A DNA stretch of 64,000 nt from CAWKGV01 sp963849305 (GCA_963849305.1 CAWKGV010000003.1:372001-436000); one strand, 5' to 3'. Positions 8,718-17,826 are shown, counted from the stretch's first letter. The notes: generated by a model not told the origin, from the letters alone. A program made the numbers and translations.

Positions 8718-10490
8718 ATGACTCGATTTGTACTGTCCCGCACTGAGACCGCGGCTGACCGGCTGGCCGCGCAGGGACCGGCGCGTGGACACCGCGCGCT
8801 CCTCGCCGGTGCCGCTTGCTTCGTATTGGCTGTCGGTGCTGCTGGAACGCTGTCGCTTAACTCTCTCACGGTCGCTCAGGCCAAAGGCGGCGGAGGTGCC
8901 GCGGGCGCGGCGGGTGCGGCCGGAGCGGGCGCGGGCGGGTCCGGTGGTGGCCACGGTAGCGCTCCAGGCGCCGGAGTTGGTGGCCCAGGTGCGGCCGGCG
9001 GTGTTGGAGCCGGAGGTGCCGGCGCGGGTGGGACCGGTGGCGGCCACGGTAGCGCTCCAGGCGGGGCCGGAGTTGGTGGCCCAGGTGCGGCGGGCGGCGT
9101 TGGAACTGGAGGCGCCGGCGTGGGTGGGGTCGGCGGAGTCGGTGGTGCGGCGGGCGGGGCCGGAGTGGGTGGCCCAGGCGCGGCAGGCGGCGCTGGAGCC
9201 GGTGGTGCCGGCGCGGGCGGGGCTGGCGGAGGTGCCGGCGGCGCGGCGGGCGGGGCCGGAACGGGCGGCGCGGGTGCGGGCGCCGCTGGAGCCGGTGGTG
9301 CCGGCGCGGGCGGGGCTGCCGGAGGTGCTGGCGGCGCGGCGGGCGGGGCCGGAACGGGCGGCGCGGGTGCGGGCGGCGCCGGAGCCGGTGGTGCCGGCGC
9401 GGGCGGGGCTGGCGGAGGTGCCGGCGGCGCGGCGGGCGGCGGGGCCGGAACGGGCGGCGCGGGTGCGGGCGCCGCTGGAGCCGGTGGTGCCGGCGCGGGC
9501 GGGGCTGCCGGAGGTGCTGGCGGCGCGGCGGGCGGGGCCGGAGCGGGCGGCGCGGGTGCGGGCGGCGCTGGAGCCGGTGGTGCCGGCGCGGGCGGAGGTG
9601 CCGGCGGCGGCGGCGGCGCGGCGAGCGGGGCCGGAACGGGCGGCGCGGGTGCGGGCGGCGCCGGAGCCGGTGGTGCCGGCGCGGGCGGAGCTGCCGGAGG
9701 TGCTGGCGGCGCGGCGGGCGGGGCCGGAACGGGCGGCGCGGGTGCGGCTGGCGGAGGTGCCGGCGGCGCGGCGGGCGGGGCCGGAACGGGCGGCGCGGGT
9801 GCGGGCGGCGCCGGAGCCGGTGGTGCCGGCGCGGGCGGAGCTGCCGGAGGTGGCGGCGGCGCGGCGGGCGGGGCCGGAGCGGGCGGCGCGGCAGGCGCGG
9901 GCGGTGCGGGCAGCGCCGGCGGAAGTGCCGGCAGCGCGGCAGGCGGGGCCGGAACTGGCGGCCCTGGAGCCGCTGGCGCTGGCGCGGGCAACGGCGGCGG
10001 TGGAGTTGGTGGCGCGGCAGGCGGCGCCGGAACGGGCGGCGCGGGTGCAGCGGGCGGGCCGGGAGCCAGTGGTGGCACGGCTGTGGGCGGAGTGGGCAGT
10101 GGCAACGGTCCGGCAGCCGGTGGCCCGGGGGCTGGTTCGAGCGCCACTGGTTCGAGCGCCACAAGCGCAACCGCGGGCGTGGGCAGCGCCGTCGGGCCGG
10201 GCTTCGGGGGTGGCGGGGTGCCATGGCTCGTTGCTCCGCCCTCGCCGGTCGCGCGCGACACCGCGCACGCGCTGATCGAGAAGGACATGAGGCGACTTGG
10301 GCTGGGCGGGGATCCGCTGAGTACCCGCTCAGGAGCGGAACCAGATCGCCCGCGGGTGGCCGAGGTGAAGGGAGGGAGTCCGCCTCCGCATCCTTCCCTC
10401 GGGCCGGTTTTGCCGTGCGGCCGCGCGGCGCCATTGGCAACATCTTGTTCCGAAGGAGACCTCGCATGGATTTCGCCAACCGGAGCGTGA
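8718..10490 (+). CDS. glycine/alanine-rich repetitive exported protein (PGRS-like)
   Basis: A 590-residue frame starting MTRFVLSRTET. A hydrophobic segment (about residues 27-47, LLAGAACFVLAVGAAGTLSL) and an AQA-K junction look like a signal peptide. From about residue 55 to 480 it is almost pure Gly/Ala in GAGGAGGAG triplets, built from a 31-residue unit. The last 80 residues are ordinary in composition (IEKDMRRLGLGGDP). All frames are open through the array because the 93-bp unit is a multiple of three. I prefer this frame for its signal peptide and repeat start. It overlaps the next SDR start by 25 bases, so its real end may lie earlier. Function unknown; PE_PGRS-like composition does not imply homology. 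Confidence 0.65.
   Translation: MTRFVLSRTETAADRLAAQGPARGHRALLAGAACFVLAVGAAGTLSLNSLTVAQAKGGGGAAGAAGAAGAGAGGSGGGHGSAPGAGVGGPGAAGGVGAGGAGAGGTGGGHGSAPGGAGVGGPGAAGGVGTGGAGVGGVGGVGGAAGGAGVGGPGAAGGAGAGGAGAGGAGGGAGGAAGGAGTGGAGAGAAGAGGAGAGGAAGGAGGAAGGAGTGGAGAGGAGAGGAGAGGAGGGAGGAAGGGAGTGGAGAGAAGAGGAGAGGAAGGAGGAAGGAGAGGAGAGGAGAGGAGAGGGAGGGGGAASGAGTGGAGAGGAGAGGAGAGGAAGGAGGAAGGAGTGGAGAAGGGAGGAAGGAGTGGAGAGGAGAGGAGAGGAAGGGGGAAGGAGAGGAAGAGGAGSAGGSAGSAAGGAGTGGPGAAGAGAGNGGGGVGGAAGGAGTGGAGAAGGPGASGGTAVGGVGSGNGPAAGGPGAGSSATGSSATSATAGVGSAVGPGFGGGGVPWLVAPPSPVARDTAHALIEKDMRRLGLGGDPLSTRSGAEPDRPRVAEVKGGSPPPHPSLGPVLPCGRAAPLATSCSEGDLAWISPTGA
8951..9963 (+). repeat. 93-bp tandem repeat array, about 11 copies
   Basis: The marker GGGGCCGG recurs at 9063, 9156, 9252, 9345, 9441, 9534, 9627, 9720, 9777 and 9870. 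Steps are 93, 96, 93, 96, 93, 93, 93, 57 and 93 bases. An earlier marker, CCACGGTAGCGCTCCAG, recurs at 8951 and 9044, also 93 apart. All changes (plus 3, minus 36) preserve the reading frame, so the array encodes 31-residue Gly/Ala units with one 36-base-short copy. Copies differ mainly at third positions. Confidence 0.9.
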
Positions 10491-11158
10491 TCGTGACCGG
10501 CGGGACGGGCGCCCTTGGAACTGCCGTTGTTGGCGCTTTGCTGGCGGCGGGCGCGCGCTGCTGGGTTCCCTATATCGTCGCCCAGGAGGAGGCTTCGTTC
10601 CCTCATCGCCAGTCCGAGCGGGTGACGATGGTGCCCGATTGCGAGCTGACCGACGAGGCGGACGTAGGCCGTCTGTATGGCGGCGTGTCCCATCTCTGGT
10701 CCTCGATCCATATCGCCGGCGGCTTCGCCATGAGCAGGCTGGCCGAGACCGACAAAGCCGGGCTCGTGGCGATGATCGAGATGAACCTGGTGACCTGTCA
10801 TTTGTGCTGCCGCGCCGCGCTGCGCGCCATGACCAATGGCGGGCGTATCGTGAATGTCGCGGCGCGGCCGGCGCTGGAACCCCGGACCGGCGCCGGTTCG
10901 ACCGCCTACACCGCGAGCAAGGCGGCTGTGGCCGCACTGACGCAGGCGCTGGCGGAGGAAGTCGCCGGCCAGGGAATTCTGGTCAACGCGGTGGCGCCCT
11001 CGATCATCGACACGCCGGCGAACCGGGCGGCCATGCCCAGCGCGGATCACGCGAGCTGGGCCAAGCCCGAGGAGATCGCCGCGACGATCGTCTTCCTGGC
11101 CTCGCCCGAGAACCAAGTGACGCGCGGGGCGCTCGTTCCGGTTTACGGCCGCGCGTAG
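10466..11158 (+). CDS. SDR family NAD(P)-dependent oxidoreductase
   Basis: A classical short-chain dehydrogenase/reductase of 230 residues, substrate unknown. The cofactor motif TGGTGALG is at residues 11-18, IHIAGGF stands for NNAG near residue 85, and the active-site stretch is SRIVN-like (GGRIVNVAARPA) followed by YTASK with the catalytic Tyr and Lys. The C-terminus is the usual VTRGALVPVYG. An AAGGAG ribosome site lies 8 bases before the ATG. The upstream glycine-rich frame overlaps the start by 25 bases. It is convergent with the GST gene, one base apart. Confidence 0.88.
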   Translation: MDFANRSVIVTGGTGALGTAVVGALLAAGARCWVPYIVAQEEASFPHRQSERVTMVPDCELTDEADVGRLYGGVSHLWSSIHIAGGFAMSRLAETDKAGLVAMIEMNLVTCHLCCRAALRAMTNGGRIVNVAARPALEPRTGAGSTAYTASKAAVAALTQALAEEVAGQGILVNAVAPSIIDTPANRAAMPSADHASWAKPEEIAATIVFLASPENQVTRGALVPVYGRA

Positions 11159-11159
11159 C

Positions 11160-11786
11160 CTAGCTGGGGTTCCCCGCCGAGAATTCGGCGTCCTTGGCGG
11201 TCGCGCGCTGTGCAGCCGGCCGGTCCATAAGCCGCTTCGTATAGGCGACGAATTCCGGCAGTTCGGGCACCGCCTTGAACATCATACCCCAACGCAGGCC
11301 CGATCCGATGATGACATCGGCGGCGGTGAAGCGTTCGCCCATGAGGTACGAGCCGCGCGACACCGCGTCGCGCAGCACGCCGATCACAGTGTCGAAATCC
11401 CCCCAGCCGAGCGCGCCTCGCGGCGCCTCTTCCTTACGCGGGAATGAGCGATCCATGATCGCCGGTTCGAGGCAGCTCGGGCCGAAGAACAACCATTTCA
11501 GGTACGGCCCTCGCTGCTTGTCCTGCACCGGCACGTTGAGACCGGCGGCCGGGAAGCGGTCGGCGAGATAGCAGCAGATCGCCGCGGCCTCGGTGATGAC
11601 CACGCCATCGTGGCGCAGCGCCGGCACCTTGCCCATCGGATTGACCGCTAGATATTCCGGCGCCCGGTTCTCGCCCTGTTTCATGCTGAGCAAGTGGATG
11701 TCGTATGGCTCGCCGATCTCTTCCAGCATCCAGAGCACGATCGAGGAGCGCGACGGGGAGATATGATACAGAACGAGCTCGGACAT
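11160..11786 (-). CDS. glutathione S-transferase family protein
   Basis: A 208-residue GST. The N-terminal thioredoxin-like domain reads MSELVLYHISPSRSSIVLWMLEE with the likely catalytic Ser region SPSRSS, the cis-proline stretch GKVPAL and the glutathione-binding ITEAAAICCYLADRF. The C-terminal helical domain contains FTAADVIIGSGLRW, the usual N-capping motif. The ATG at 11786 was preferred to the one 18 bases upstream because GGAG sits at the right distance. Substrate unknown. Confidence 0.88.
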   Translation of the reverse strand: MSELVLYHISPSRSSIVLWMLEEIGEPYDIHLLSMKQGENRAPEYLAVNPMGKVPALRHDGVVITEAAAICCYLADRFPAAGLNVPVQDKQRGPYLKWLFFGPSCLEPAIMDRSFPRKEEAPRGALGWGDFDTVIGVLRDAVSRGSYLMGERFTAADVIIGSGLRWGMMFKAVPELPEFVAYTKRLMDRPAAQRATAKDAEFSAGNPS

Positions 11787-11895
11787 TAAGATAGTCTCCG
11801 ACATGCGTGGGGAATTTCGAATGCTGCCGGGGAATTCCCTCTCTGTCCAGGCAGGCGGTGGACGGACGCGGGCAAACCGGCTCTAGTGGCGGCCC

Positions 11896-12336
11896 ATGAG
11901 CCGACACCCGCCAGGCCGCCGGGCCGATTACCGCTGGTTCCACGAGATCACCACCCGCTGGATGGACAACGACGTGTTCCGCCACGTCAACAACGTGAAC
12001 TACTTCTCGTTCTTCGATACCGCCGTCACCTATTTCGAGATGTCCACCGGCACGGTCGATCTGCTTGATGGCCCGGTGCATTGCGTGGTGGCCGAGGTGA
12101 TGTGCCGCTACCATAGTTCGATCGCGTGGCCGGACCGGATCGCGGTCGGCGTGCGGGTTGCGCGCATCGGCGGCAGTTCCGTCCGCTACGAGATCGGCAT
12201 CTTTCGCAACGAGGACGACGCGGCCGCCGCCGAGGGATACTTCGTGCATGTGTTCGTCGCGCGCGGCACGCAGAAGCCGGCGCCGGTGCCGCCGGCCGCG
12301 CGCGCGATCCTGGAAACGATCGCCGTCACCGGCTGA
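11896..12336 (+). CDS. acyl-CoA thioesterase, 4HBT hotdog fold
   Basis: A 146-residue hotdog-fold thioesterase. The hallmark segment TRWMDNDVFRHVNNVNYFSFFDTA carries the catalytic Asp of the 4-hydroxybenzoyl-CoA/YbgC class; CRYHSSIAWPDRIAVGVRVARIGGSSV forms the central strands. It would hydrolyse acyl-CoA or acyl-ACP; chain length and substrate cannot be told. It is followed by an SDR-like gene and an amidase in the same direction, probably one transcript. Confidence 0.88.
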   Translation: MSRHPPGRRADYRWFHEITTRWMDNDVFRHVNNVNYFSFFDTAVTYFEMSTGTVDLLDGPVHCVVAEVMCRYHSSIAWPDRIAVGVRVARIGGSSVRYEIGIFRNEDDAAAAEGYFVHVFVARGTQKPAPVPPAARAILETIAVTG

Positions 12337-12353
12337 AACCGAAGGAGGAACGG

Positions 12354-13136
12354 ATGGATCTTGGCATCAAGGGCCGCAAGGCTATCGTCTGCGCGGCCAG
12401 CAAGGGACTGGGCAAAGCCTGCGCCACGTCGCTCGCGCGCGAGGGCGTCGATCTGGTCATCACGGCGCGCACCGCCGACGAGCTGGAACGCACCGCCGCC
12501 GAGATCCGCAAGGCGACCGGCGCCAAGGTCACGGCCGTTCCGGGCGATATCAGCACCGAGGCCGGGCGTGCGGCGGCGCTCGCGGCCTGCCCGGAGCCCG
12601 ACATCCTGGTGAACAACGCCGGCGGCCCGCCGCCCGGCGATTTCCGCGAATGGGACCGCGAGGCCTGGATCAAGGCGATCGACGCCAACATGCTGGCGCC
12701 GATCTTCATGATCAAAGCCGTCGTGGACGGCATGATCGCGCGCAAGTTCGGCCGCATCGTCAACATAACCTCGGCCTCGGTGAAGTCGCCGATCCCGCAG
12801 CTTGGCATGAGCAACGGCGCGCGCGCCGGACTTACCGGCTTCGCCGCGGGGCTCGCGCGCCAGGTGGCGAAACACAACGTCACCATCAACAACCTGCTTC
12901 CCGGCCCGTTCCTAACTGACCGGCTGCGCAGCGGTGCGGCGCATCTCGCGCGGCGGAACGGACGGACGGTGGAGGAGGAACTGGCACGGCGCGGGCAGGA
13001 GAACCCCACCGGGCGGGTCGGTGACCCGGCCGAGTTCGGCGAGGCGTGCGCCTTCCTGTGCGGGGCCAGCTCGGGTTATATTGTCGGGCATAATCTGCTG
13101 CTCGACGGCGGCGCCTTCAACTCCTCGATCGCGTGA
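12354..13136 (+). CDS. SDR-like protein lacking the catalytic Tyr/Lys (BKR-like)
   Basis: A 260-residue SDR-fold protein. The nucleotide motif is CAASKGLGKA instead of TGxxxGxG. ILVNNAGGPPPGDF and IVNITSASVKSP (Ser of the triad) are present, but the YxxxK element is replaced by SNGAR, so both catalytic Tyr and Lys are missing. This combination is typical of a divergent FabG-like subgroup (BKR_like_SDR_like), not of decay. Activity is therefore uncertain. The ribosome site is GGAGGAA. The TGA overlaps the amidase ATG by one base. Confidence 0.85.
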   Translation: MDLGIKGRKAIVCAASKGLGKACATSLAREGVDLVITARTADELERTAAEIRKATGAKVTAVPGDISTEAGRAAALAACPEPDILVNNAGGPPPGDFREWDREAWIKAIDANMLAPIFMIKAVVDGMIARKFGRIVNITSASVKSPIPQLGMSNGARAGLTGFAAGLARQVAKHNVTINNLLPGPFLTDRLRSGAAHLARRNGRTVEEELARRGQENPTGRVGDPAEFGEACAFLCGASSGYIVGHNLLLDGGAFNSSIA

Positions 13137-14587
13137 TGGTTGCAATGGACCCCACCTTCCTTCCCGCATGGCGCCTGGCCGAACTCACCCGCCAGCGCGA
13201 GATCGGCTGCCTGGAGCTGCTTGACCACTTCATCGCCCGCGTCGAACGGCTCGACGGTCGGTTGAACGCCGTGGCGGTGCGTGATTTCGAGCGCGCCCGC
13301 ACGTGCGCCCGCGCGCTCGATCGGCGCGGCCAGGACCGGACCGAGACGCTGTTCGGCGTGCCGATGACGGTGAAGGAGAGCTTCGACCTCGCTGGCCAGC
13401 CGACCACCTGGGGCCTTGAGGAGCGCAAGTCGCATCGCGCCGAGCAGGATGCCTTGGCGGTGCAGCGCTTGGAGCAGGCCGGGGCCGTGGTGTTCGGCAA
13501 GACCAACGTGCCGGTGAGCCTCGCCGATTGGCAGAGCTTCAATCCGGTCTATGGCACCAGCAACAATCCCTGGGATGTCGCGCGCACGCCGGGCGGCTCC
13601 TCGGGAGGTGCGGCGGCGGCGTGCGCGGCCGGCTTCGGTGGGTTGGAGCTGGGCAGCGACATCGGCGGCTCGATCCGGGTGCCGGCGCATTTCTGCGGCA
13701 TCTTCGGCCACAAGCCCACCTGGGCGCTGTGCCCGCCGCGGGGGCATTCGCTGGTCGATGCCGCCGCGATCACCGATATTACGGCAATCGGGCCGTTCGC
13801 CCGCTCGGCACGCGATTTGGCGCTGGCGCTGGACGTGATCGCCGGCCCCGATCCCGCCGAGACCGGGCTCACGCTCAACCTGCCGGAGCCGCGCGCACGC
13901 AGCCTGCGCGACCTGCGCGTGGCGGTGTGGTCGCACCAGCCGGGGCAGGCGACGGATGCGGAGACCACGGCGCTGATCGAGGCCCTTGCCGGGCATCTGG
14001 AGCGGGAAGGGGCGGAGGTCAGCCGCGCCGCGCGTCCCGACTTCGACCCGACCGAGGCATTCCAGCTCTACATCTCCTTGCTGGACGCGGCGCTCAGTGC
14101 GCGGCTGCCGGAAGATGCCCTGGCAAGCAAGCGCGAGAAAAAGGCACGGCTCCGCGATGATGACATGAGCGCCGATGCGCTCTTCGTCCGTGCCGTGGAC
14201 ATGACGCATCGCGAGTGGCTGCGATTGAACGAGCGACGCCACCAGTTCCGCCGCACCTGGGCCGCCTTCTTTCAGGACTGGGACGTGCTATTGTGTCCGG
14301 TATTCGCCACGCCGGCGCTGCCGCACATGCAGGAGGGTGAGACTTGGGAGCGCAGCTTCACGATTGACGGCCGCACCATCGCCTACAACGACATGCTGTT
14401 CTGGCCCGGCATCACCTGCGCCTTCCATTTGCCCGCAAGCGTGGCGCCGATCGGGCTCTCGAAGGCCGGGCTGCCGATTGGGGTGCAGATCGCCGGCCCA
14501 TTGTACGGCGACCGCACCACCATTCATGTCGCGAAACTCTTGGAGCAGTCCTGGCGCGCGTTCATCCCGCCACCCGGCTGGGAGTGA
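13136..14587 (+). CDS. amidase signature family protein
   Basis: A 483-residue amidase-signature hydrolase cleaving a C-N amide bond, substrate unknown. The Ser-cisSer-Lys triad is visible: MTVKESFDLAG gives the lysine, and NPWDVARTPGGSSGGAAAAC then GSDIGGSIRVPAHFCGIFGHK give the serine-rich loop and nucleophile. The C-terminal part (IGLSKAGLPIGVQIAGPLYGDRTT) is the usual family end. The start overlaps the preceding stop (TGATG). It converges on the D-aminoacylase gene 40 bases away. Confidence 0.92.
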   Translation: MVAMDPTFLPAWRLAELTRQREIGCLELLDHFIARVERLDGRLNAVAVRDFERARTCARALDRRGQDRTETLFGVPMTVKESFDLAGQPTTWGLEERKSHRAEQDALAVQRLEQAGAVVFGKTNVPVSLADWQSFNPVYGTSNNPWDVARTPGGSSGGAAAACAAGFGGLELGSDIGGSIRVPAHFCGIFGHKPTWALCPPRGHSLVDAAAITDITAIGPFARSARDLALALDVIAGPDPAETGLTLNLPEPRARSLRDLRVAVWSHQPGQATDAETTALIEALAGHLEREGAEVSRAARPDFDPTEAFQLYISLLDAALSARLPEDALASKREKKARLRDDDMSADALFVRAVDMTHREWLRLNERRHQFRRTWAAFFQDWDVLLCPVFATPALPHMQEGETWERSFTIDGRTIAYNDMLFWPGITCAFHLPASVAPIGLSKAGLPIGVQIAGPLYGDRTTIHVAKLLEQSWRAFIPPPGWE

Positions 14588-14627
14588 GGGTCCGAAACGC
14601 TTAGCGGATCGGACTGATGCGGCGGGA

Positions 14628-16094
14628 TCAGTCGCGCCCGCGGGTGAGCAGGCGCCCGGCGCGCGCGGGAGTGGCGCCGTCGCGCTTGACGTAGGCGGAC
14701 TGGCCGTTCACCCAAGTCTCCAAAATCCCTTCCGCCGGCAAGGTCGGCTGCTCGAACGTGGCCGCATCGCGCACCCTGGCGGGATCGAACAGCACCAAAT
14801 CTGCGTAAGCACCCGCCCGGACCACGCCTCGGTCGACGAGCCCGAACACCTCCGCGGTGTGGCCAGTCATCTTATGGACGGCGGTTTCCAGGCTGAACAG
14901 GCCGAGATCGCGCGCATAGTGCCCAAGCACGCGCGGGAACGTGCCCCACAGGCGCGGATGCGGAGATGCATCGTGCGGCAGGCCGTCGCTGCCGATCATC
15001 GCCAGCGGGTGCACCATGATGCGGCGCACGTCCTGCTCGTCCATTTGAAAGAAGATCGCGCCGGCCGGTAACAGGCGTTCGGCGGCCTCATGCGACGTCG
15101 TGCCCCAGCCCTTGGCGATGTCGTCCAACATGCGCCCGGCCATCTCCGGGTGCGGGTCGGACCAGGTGATCCGTACCGGCACGTCGGCGCGCAATCGGTC
15201 TGGTATCAGAACAGTGGACCCAGCGGCGTAGGGATAAACGTCGAACGCTACTTTCTGCGTCCTGGCGCCTTGGTCGATGCACGGCAGGGTCTCGGCCGAT
15301 CGGCCGTAGTTCTCGGGCATGGTGCATTTGTGGTGGCTGATCACCACTGACACGCCAGCCTCGCGGCCGATCTTCAATGTTTCCTCGATCAACTCCAGCA
15401 CATGGCTGGCCTCGTCGCGCATGTGCGTGACATAGAGCCCGCCGGCATCGCGCAGCGCCTCGGCGACCGCGATCACCTCCTCCGTGGGCGCCATCATGTT
15501 CGGCGGATAGTAAAGGCCGGTGGAGAATCCCGACGCTCCTTCGGCCAGCGCCGCGGCCAATCTCCGGCGCATGTGCTCGGCTTCCTTATCGGTCGCTGCG
15601 CGCTGCGTGTCGCCGCGCATCGCCTCCACGCGCAACGACATGTGCCCGATGAGCGCCATGGTGTTGACCGGCGAGGGATCGCGGCTGAGGCGGTCGGCAT
15701 ACTCCCCGAAGCTATCGAACCGCCACCAGTCTTCATCGCCAAGCAGGTCGAGCGGCGGCGGCGGGCGGCGCGTCATCCGCACCGGCGAGAGGCTGATCCC
15801 GCAATTGCCCACCACGACCGTGGTGACGCCCTGCGACATCTTGCAGGCCATGCACGCCGGTCCGCAGAGCACCGCGCGGTCGTCATGCGTATGCGCATCG
15901 ATGAAGCCTGGGGCGAGCGCCTTGCCGGTCGCGACAATCTCGCGATCGGCGGCAACGGCGCCAAGCTCGCTCACGACCGCGATGCGATCGCCGGTCACGC
16001 CGACATCGGCCTGGAACCGGGGCGCGCCGGTACCGTCGAACACGGTCGCGTCCCGAATGACGAGGTCGCAGCGCAGTGGCGTCGTGGCTCCCAT
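14628..16094 (-). CDS. D-aminoacylase / N-acyl-D-amino-acid deacylase
   Basis: Metal-dependent amidohydrolase of 488 residues that releases D-amino acids from N-acyl forms. Visible are the N-terminal beta-sandwich (DLVIRDATVFDGTG), the metal-site motif GFIDAHTHDD, VVVGNCGISLSP, THMRDEASHVLELIEE, the ISHHKC segment, MIGSDGLPHD (metal-site Asp) and HPRLWGTFPRVLG. The start at 16094 (MGATTPLRCD) leaves 4 bases after the hyuB stop; the three genes form a leftward operon that may turn hydantoin-type or N-acylated substrates into free amino acids. Confidence 0.92.
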   Translation of the reverse strand: MGATTPLRCDLVIRDATVFDGTGAPRFQADVGVTGDRIAVVSELGAVAADREIVATGKALAPGFIDAHTHDDRAVLCGPACMACKMSQGVTTVVVGNCGISLSPVRMTRRPPPPLDLLGDEDWWRFDSFGEYADRLSRDPSPVNTMALIGHMSLRVEAMRGDTQRAATDKEAEHMRRRLAAALAEGASGFSTGLYYPPNMMAPTEEVIAVAEALRDAGGLYVTHMRDEASHVLELIEETLKIGREAGVSVVISHHKCTMPENYGRSAETLPCIDQGARTQKVAFDVYPYAAGSTVLIPDRLRADVPVRITWSDPHPEMAGRMLDDIAKGWGTTSHEAAERLLPAGAIFFQMDEQDVRRIMVHPLAMIGSDGLPHDASPHPRLWGTFPRVLGHYARDLGLFSLETAVHKMTGHTAEVFGLVDRGVVRAGAYADLVLFDPARVRDAATFEQPTLPAEGILETWVNGQSAYVKRDGATPARAGRLLTRGRD

Positions 16095-16098
16095 GACC

Positions 16099-17826
16099 TT
16101 ATCCCCTGAGTTGCGCGGTCGCGGCTTCGTCCAGCGAGCCGTCTTCGTGCAGAGCGACGTTGTAGAGCATGCGCGCGTTCTCGATCGAGACAAGCCCATC
16201 GCGCACGTCGCGCGCGACCTGCGCCGGATCGCGCGTCGCCGGATCGCCCATGCCGCCGCCGCCCGGCAACTCCAGCACCAGTCGCTCGCCGTCTGGAATG
16301 ATCTGGAATCCCTTCGTCCGCAGCTTCTGGCCGGATTTCAGCCGCACCACCCCGGCCGCGCCCTCCTTCCCGCCATCGCGCCCTTTCGGCGCGTGAGCCA
16401 CGCGATCGAACACCGCGTTCACCGCGAATTCGAGATCGCCTTGCGCGGCGATCTCCATGATCTGCCCGGCCCCGCCGCGCGTGCGCCCGGCCCCGCCCGA
16501 GTCCGGCTTCAACTCCTTGCGCCAGAAGATCACGGGTGCGACCGCCTCGGTGGCTTCCACGGGCATGGTGCGGACGCCGGAGGGAAAGGCGGTACCATCG
16601 AGCCCGTCGGCCGTGCGCCGAGCGCCGGTGCCGCCGGAATTGAAAGTGATGATCTCGAAATCCGCCACCACCGGGCGGTTGCCGCGCGCTTGACCGGAGA
16701 CCGAGGCGCCGCCCCGCAGCGGCGGGTTCCACAGCGCCGAGGCGCCCTCGGCGGTGACGCGCTCGGGCACCGCTTGGTGGAGACAGCCCATCATCAGGTC
16801 GGGCAGCAGGTGGCCGATGACATGGCGCACGGACACCGGATAGGGCCGGGGCGCGTTGAGGATGCAACCCTCGGGGATGCTTATGCGGAACGGTTGCAGG
16901 CTCGCCCAGTTGTTCGGGATCTCGGGGGCGACCACGCATTTGATGCCAAAACAGGAATACGCACGGCAGTAGGCGGGCGGGACGTTGATCCCACGATTGG
17001 AAAGCCCCGACGTGCCGGCGTAGTCGACCGCGATCGCATCATGCGCAATGGTCATGACGGCACGCAACGTGATCGGCTCCTCATAGCCGTCGGAGCAAAT
17101 CTCGGCCCGATGCGTGCCCTCGGGCAGCTTCGCGATCTCGGCCAGGGTGGCGCGCAGCGAACTCTCGAAGATGAAGCCGGCGAGCGGATCGAGGCTCGCC
17201 ATCCCGAACTCGTCCATCATCTCGGCCAGCCGCTTCGCTCCCGCGTCGTTGCAGGCGCAGAGGGAATAGACATCGCCCTCCAGCTCCACCGGCAGGCGAG
17301 AGCCGGCGCGGATGAAGTCGAAAAACGTCTCGTTCGGCCGGCCCTGATCGAAGCACTTGATGATCGGGATATAGAGCCCTTCCTCGAACACCGAGCGGCC
17401 TTCCGGCCCCATGCCGAGCCCGCCCACGTCGATCACATGGGCGGTGTTGGCGAACAGGCCGACGATCCGATCCCGGTGGAAGGCCGGCGTAACCACGGTG
17501 AGGTCATGCAAATGGCCGGTGCCGAGCCAGGGGTCGTTGGTGATGTAGTGATCGCCTGGCCGCATCGTCTCGACCGGGAACTTGCTTAGGAAATGGCCGA
17601 CGCTTTCGGCCATCGAGTTGACGTGGCCGGGGGTTCCGGTGACGGCTTGGGCCATCATCCGGCCTTGCAGGTCGAAGATGCCGGCCGACAGGTCGCCGGC
17701 CTCGCGCACCGTGGTCGAGAAGGCGGTGCGGATCATGGTCTGCGCCTGTTCCTCCACCACCGCGATCAGGCGGTTCCACATGATCTGCCGTTGGATCTGC
17801 GCGAGCGCGTCGGTTTCATTGGACAT
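16099..17826 (-). CDS. hyuB: hydantoinase B/oxoprolinase subunit
   Basis: A 575-residue HyuB/oxoprolinase B-type subunit. It partners HyuA in ATP-dependent opening of 5-oxoproline, N-methylhydantoin or related rings. Family signatures include RTAFSTTVREAGDLSAGIFD, PGHVNSMAESVGHFL, GDHYITNDPWLGTGHLHD, DYAGTSGLSNRGINVP and ELPGGGGMGDPATRDP. The start overlaps the hyuA stop by 11 bases and the end is 4 bases from the deacylase, so the three are very likely co-transcribed. The exact substrate cannot be read from sequence. Confidence 0.93.
   Translation of the reverse strand: MSNETDALAQIQRQIMWNRLIAVVEEQAQTMIRTAFSTTVREAGDLSAGIFDLQGRMMAQAVTGTPGHVNSMAESVGHFLSKFPVETMRPGDHYITNDPWLGTGHLHDLTVVTPAFHRDRIVGLFANTAHVIDVGGLGMGPEGRSVFEEGLYIPIIKCFDQGRPNETFFDFIRAGSRLPVELEGDVYSLCACNDAGAKRLAEMMDEFGMASLDPLAGFIFESSLRATLAEIAKLPEGTHRAEICSDGYEEPITLRAVMTIAHDAIAVDYAGTSGLSNRGINVPPAYCRAYSCFGIKCVVAPEIPNNWASLQPFRISIPEGCILNAPRPYPVSVRHVIGHLLPDLMMGCLHQAVPERVTAEGASALWNPPLRGGASVSGQARGNRPVVADFEIITFNSGGTGARRTADGLDGTAFPSGVRTMPVEATEAVAPVIFWRKELKPDSGGAGRTRGGAGQIMEIAAQGDLEFAVNAVFDRVAHAPKGRDGGKEGAAGVVRLKSGQKLRTKGFQIIPDGERLVLELPGGGGMGDPATRDPAQVARDVRDGLVSIENARMLYNVALHEDGSLDEAATAQLRG

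Noticed and set aside
8951..9963. CRISPR array
   Set aside because: The units are contiguous and divergent with no unique spacers, no 23-50 bp direct repeats and no cas genes nearby.
8876..11116. Long proline/alanine-rich minus-strand reading frame opposite the glycine-rich gene
   Set aside because: It is open only because the 93-bp repeat is a multiple of three and GC-rich. It has no signal peptide or start context and runs antisense through the SDR gene.
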